Below, piece by piece: positions 6,251 to 8,258 of a stretch of DNA of 8,258 nucleotides. The notes beneath the pieces were generated by a model. It was not told where the DNA came from, made no database searches, and saw nothing but the letters and a program-made list of their open reading frames with translations. Source of the stretch: Gelidibacter sp035515035 (GTDB taxonomy: Bacteria; Bacteroidota; Bacteroidia; Flavobacteriales; Flavobacteriaceae); the NCBI RefSeq assembly GCF_035515035.1, contig NZ_DATJCA010000116.1, forward strand, positions 1-8,258, given 5' to 3'. The translations under genes were made by a program, and so were the position numbers. The stretch's first letter is position 1. Every line of letters starts with the position of its first letter.

Positions 6251-6350
6251 AAGGATGTTTTTACAGCAGCTCCTTGTCAGTTGTAAGTCGCGCGCTCGAA
6301 GAAGAGACAGATTCTAACTGACAGTTGTGAAGTAATGACATCCTTTTTTT
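6251..6350 (+). terminator. Nested stem-loop ending in a T-run
   Basis: An outer 8-bp stem, AAGGATGT (6251-6258) with ACATCCTT (6338-6345), ends in a run of seven T (6344-6350), as in an intrinsic terminator for the lipoprotein gene 20 bp upstream. Its loop is unusually long, 79 nt, and contains a second perfect 8-bp stem, TGTCAGTT (6275-6282) with AACTGACA (6316-6323), enclosing a GC-rich core (GTCGCGCGCTCGA). It is either an elaborate terminator or a structured RNA with its own terminator. Confidence 0.55.
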
Positions 6351-6575
6351 AATGATTGAAGTATTAAGTATTAAGATGTAAATTTTAGAGGACACGACTT
6401 TACGCATTTGTTACATCTCCATCTCATCAACCATTTTATTAACTCGTGCAGCTAGGACTAAGGTTGGGAAATCACACGTAAACTTCAAATTGGAGCTTAG
6501 ATGGCTGACTAACAACACTCACACAATTACGTTTCACCACTTCATTTTCCATTCTGTTTTGACCTAAAAAGAGAT
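6351..6575. other. Intergenic stretch without a convincing gene
   Basis: Between the nested hairpin and the sdaA promoter I find only minor structure. There is a short 7-bp tandem repeat (GTATTAA twice, then GATGTAA, 6361-6381). There is an 8-bp inverted repeat, AGATGTAA (6374-6381) and TTACATCT (6411-6418), separated by 29 bp. A 35-codon open frame lies on the - strand at 6411-6518 beginning with GTG; it has no recognised motif and its length is within chance expectation. Confidence 0.5.
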
Positions 6576-6583
6576 TATATTTG
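6576..6583 (+). promoter_or_regulatory. -7 promoter element of sdaA
   Basis: TATATTTG matches the Bacteroidota -7 consensus TAnnTTTG exactly and ends 22 bases before the sdaA ATG, leaving a short leader. TTTTG at 6557-6561 could be the -33 element, but the 14-bp spacing is shorter than usual. Confidence 0.55.
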
Positions 6584-6605
6584 TCGTTCTAAATCGTTTT
6601 CGTCA

Positions 6606-8030
6606 ATGGAGTGTATTTCTATATTTGATATGTTAAAAATTGGGGTTGGCCCATCAAGTTCCCACACTTTAGGTCCATGGCGCGCTGCCGAACGCTGGAT
6701 AAAAGAATTAAAGGAAAGCAAAGAATTTGACCAAGTAAAACACATAACAGTTGATCTTTATGGTTCTCTATCATTAACTGGAAAAGGTCATGCTACGGAT
6801 TATGCCGTCATGTTAGGTTTATATGGTGCCGATCCGGAACAAATTCCAATAGAAGACATTGAATCTATTATTGAAACTATCAAAAACACGAATTCGTTGC
6901 TTTTCAACAATGAGATTCCCATTGCATTTGACCCCAAAACGGACATAGTTTTCAATCGAAAATTTCTACCATACCATGCTAACGGTATGATTTTCACCGC
7001 AGATATCAACGGACAAAAATCCAGTTCCACCTTTTACTCCATCGGTGGTGGATTTGTGGTAAAAGAAGAACGAACGGTTTCAAAAAAACAGGATGAAATT
7101 TTCGAAAACACGTTTCCTTATCCAATTCGTTTAGGTACTGAATTGCTTGCTTATTGTAACGAATTGAACCTTCCATTTTCAAGGGTGGTCTTAGAAAACG
7201 AAAAATCGATTAGGGATATGGAAACTATCGATTTTGAGTTGAAACGCATTTGGGACACTATGTTGGAATGCATGTATATTGGTTGCCATACTGAAGGGCA
7301 TTTACCTGGAGGGCTGAACGTGAGGCGACGCGCATTTGACATGCATAAGGCGTTGAAATGTGATTTACCCTACAATAATCCACAAGAATGGTTGGAAACC
7401 CTTAGAAAAACTGAAGTTAAGTTTAGACACATTCTGCAATGGGTGAGTTGTTTCGCGCTAAGTGTCAATGAAGTCAACGCAGCATTGGGTCGTGTAGTGA
7501 CCGCACCAACCAATGGAAGTGCTGGGGTCATTCCGTCGGTTTTGATGTATTATATGGTGATTGAAAACCACGATGCCGATTTTGAGGATATTAAAAAATT
7601 CCTTTTGGTAGCTGGTGAAATTGGCAGTATTTTTAAGAAGGGAGCAACTATCTCAGCGGCTATGGGTGGCTGTCAGGCAGAAATTGGCGTCTCATCGTCT
7701 ATGGCGGCAGGTGCATTATGTGAATTGCTTGGAGGTACACCAGAGCAGGTATTGATTGCTGCAGAAATTGCCATGGAACATCATCTTGGGATGACCTGCG
7801 ATCCTATTGCAGGCTTGGTGCAAATACCGTGTATTGAACGTAATGCCATGGGTGCCATTAAAGCTATTAACGCGGCAGAACTGGCAATGGGTACAGATCC
7901 TAAAAACGTAAAAGTGCCTTTTGACAAAGTGGTGAATACCATGTGGGAAACGGCTAAGGACATGAGTTCCAAATACAAGGAAACCTCTGAGGGTGGTTTG
8001 GCAGTGGGTGTGAATATATCAGATTGTTAA
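6606..8030 (+). CDS. sdaA: L-serine dehydratase, single-chain iron-sulfur type
   Basis: This enzyme deaminates L-serine to pyruvate and ammonia in the cytoplasm, using a [4Fe-4S] cluster instead of pyridoxal phosphate. The 474 residues hold the beta domain first (about 1-155, with FDMLKIGVGPSSSHTLGP at 7-24) and the catalytic alpha domain second (about 190-474, with GHLPGGLNVRRRAF at 231-244). Cluster ligands are Cys356 (GGCQAEIG), Cys398 (MTCDPIAG) and Cys409 (IPCIERN). Their 42 and 11 residue spacing equals that of Cys343, Cys385 and Cys396 in the Legionella enzyme. The last residue is Cys474; in the Legionella structure the C-terminal cysteine reaches into the active site and binds the fourth iron. 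Both domains are in one chain, unlike the two-subunit Bacillus type. The start fits the family; a -7 element lies just upstream. It appears to be a single-gene unit. Confidence 0.96.
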   Translation: MECISIFDMLKIGVGPSSSHTLGPWRAAERWIKELKESKEFDQVKHITVDLYGSLSLTGKGHATDYAVMLGLYGADPEQIPIEDIESIIETIKNTNSLLFNNEIPIAFDPKTDIVFNRKFLPYHANGMIFTADINGQKSSSTFYSIGGGFVVKEERTVSKKQDEIFENTFPYPIRLGTELLAYCNELNLPFSRVVLENEKSIRDMETIDFELKRIWDTMLECMYIGCHTEGHLPGGLNVRRRAFDMHKALKCDLPYNNPQEWLETLRKTEVKFRHILQWVSCFALSVNEVNAALGRVVTAPTNGSAGVIPSVLMYYMVIENHDADFEDIKKFLLVAGEIGSIFKKGATISAAMGGCQAEIGVSSSMAAGALCELLGGTPEQVLIAAEIAMEHHLGMTCDPIAGLVQIPCIERNAMGAIKAINAAELAMGTDPKNVKVPFDKVVNTMWETAKDMSSKYKETSEGGLAVGVNISDC

Positions 8031-8163
8031 GGGTATTAAAGATCTTTATTTTTAATCGTTTTAACGTCTGTATTTAAGTTTTAAAATCTTACATCGTCGT
8101 TTTTTTTAATTTCATCGGATATTTAGGTCTTTTTGTTGCTATATTTCGGACTTCAAAGCTTAA
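8031..8163. other. AT-rich spacer after sdaA
   Basis: This spacer holds the 12-bp palindrome TAAAGATCTTTA (8037-8048) and T-rich runs, but no hairpin followed by a T-run that I would call a terminator. TATATTTC at 8140-8147 is one base off the TAnnTTTG consensus and may be the -7 element of a gene that should follow. The native sequence appears to end here, near a HindIII site (AAGCTT, 8156-8161). Confidence 0.5.
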
Positions 8164-8258
8164 CAGCTCGACATGGAGTTCGCCTGGGTCGAGGAGTCCG
8201 ACGTGCAGGACACCGCCGAGGCGATGATCCGCGACGCATTCCGCGACGTGATGCAGGT
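8164..8258 (+). CDS. Foreign GC-rich partial coding sequence, aspartyl-tRNA synthetase-like
   Basis: These 95 bases are about 65% GC, against AT-rich DNA everywhere else. One frame is open to the window end, and 30 of its 31 full codons end in G or C, as in coding DNA of a high-GC bacterium. It reads QLDMEFAWVEESDVQ, followed by an amphipathic helix-like stretch (TAEAMIRDAFRDVMQ). QLD(I/M)E followed by a Val and acidic residues resembles the segment just after motif 2 in bacterial aspartyl-tRNA synthetases (the family consensus continues as FTQLDMEMSFV). Being an internal piece of a protein with no start and no upstream part, it cannot be a native gene here. An in-frame stop (TAA, 8161-8163) directly precedes it. 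The family call rests on about 30 residues and is tentative; the foreign origin is much firmer. Confidence 0.5.

Noticed and set aside
6800..7978. Short - strand frames opposite sdaA
   Set aside because: They are antisense to an intact, well-conserved enzyme gene and lack recognisable starts or motifs.

Overview
The window looks like a stretch of chromosome from a marine or soil type member of the Bacteroidota, most likely the Flavobacteriaceae. The DNA is AT-rich, genes lack clear Shine-Dalgarno sequences, several start regions carry the Bacteroidota -7 promoter element TAnnTTTG, and the DnaK, serine dehydratase and nitronate monooxygenase proteins read as typical for that group. The last ~95 bases do not fit: they are GC-rich coding sequence with almost only G or C in third codon positions, and look like a fragment of another organism joined on (probably an assembly chimera).

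Layout from left to right. Bases 1-267 are non-coding: a possible leftward promoter, a nine-copy 7-bp tandem repeat and a small GC-rich inverted repeat. A small alpha/beta-hydrolase (carboxylesterase/phospholipase type) follows on the + strand (268-912). It converges on two leftward genes that may form an operon: a nitronate monooxygenase-like flavoprotein (2235-3182), transcribed first, and a DAO-family FAD oxidoreductase (951-2156). A 452-bp gap holds the probable promoter of that pair, a strong 14-bp-stem hairpin, a second hairpin and the terminator of dnaK. Then comes dnaK on the - strand (3635-5536).

The region between dnaK and a divergent gene (5537-5709) is rich in palindromes. The divergent gene encodes a small lipoprotein (5710-6231) whose mature N-terminus is a short collagen-like Gly-X-Y tract. 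After it comes a nested stem-loop ending in a T-run, then ~225 bp with no convincing gene. A single-chain iron-sulfur L-serine dehydratase (sdaA, 6606-8030) follows, with its own -7 element. It ends in a C-terminal cysteine like the structurally known Legionella enzyme. A short AT-rich spacer then leads to the foreign GC-rich end.

The genes do not form one pathway: they are a protein-folding chaperone, amino-acid catabolism (serine to pyruvate and ammonia), two flavin oxidoreductases, an esterase and an outer-surface lipoprotein. I see no tRNA, rRNA, CRISPR array, insertion sequence or defence system. The items most worth a second look are the terminal composition break, the palindrome cluster between dnaK and the lipoprotein gene, the nested hairpin at 6251-6350, the collagen-like lipoprotein, and the heptanucleotide repeat.
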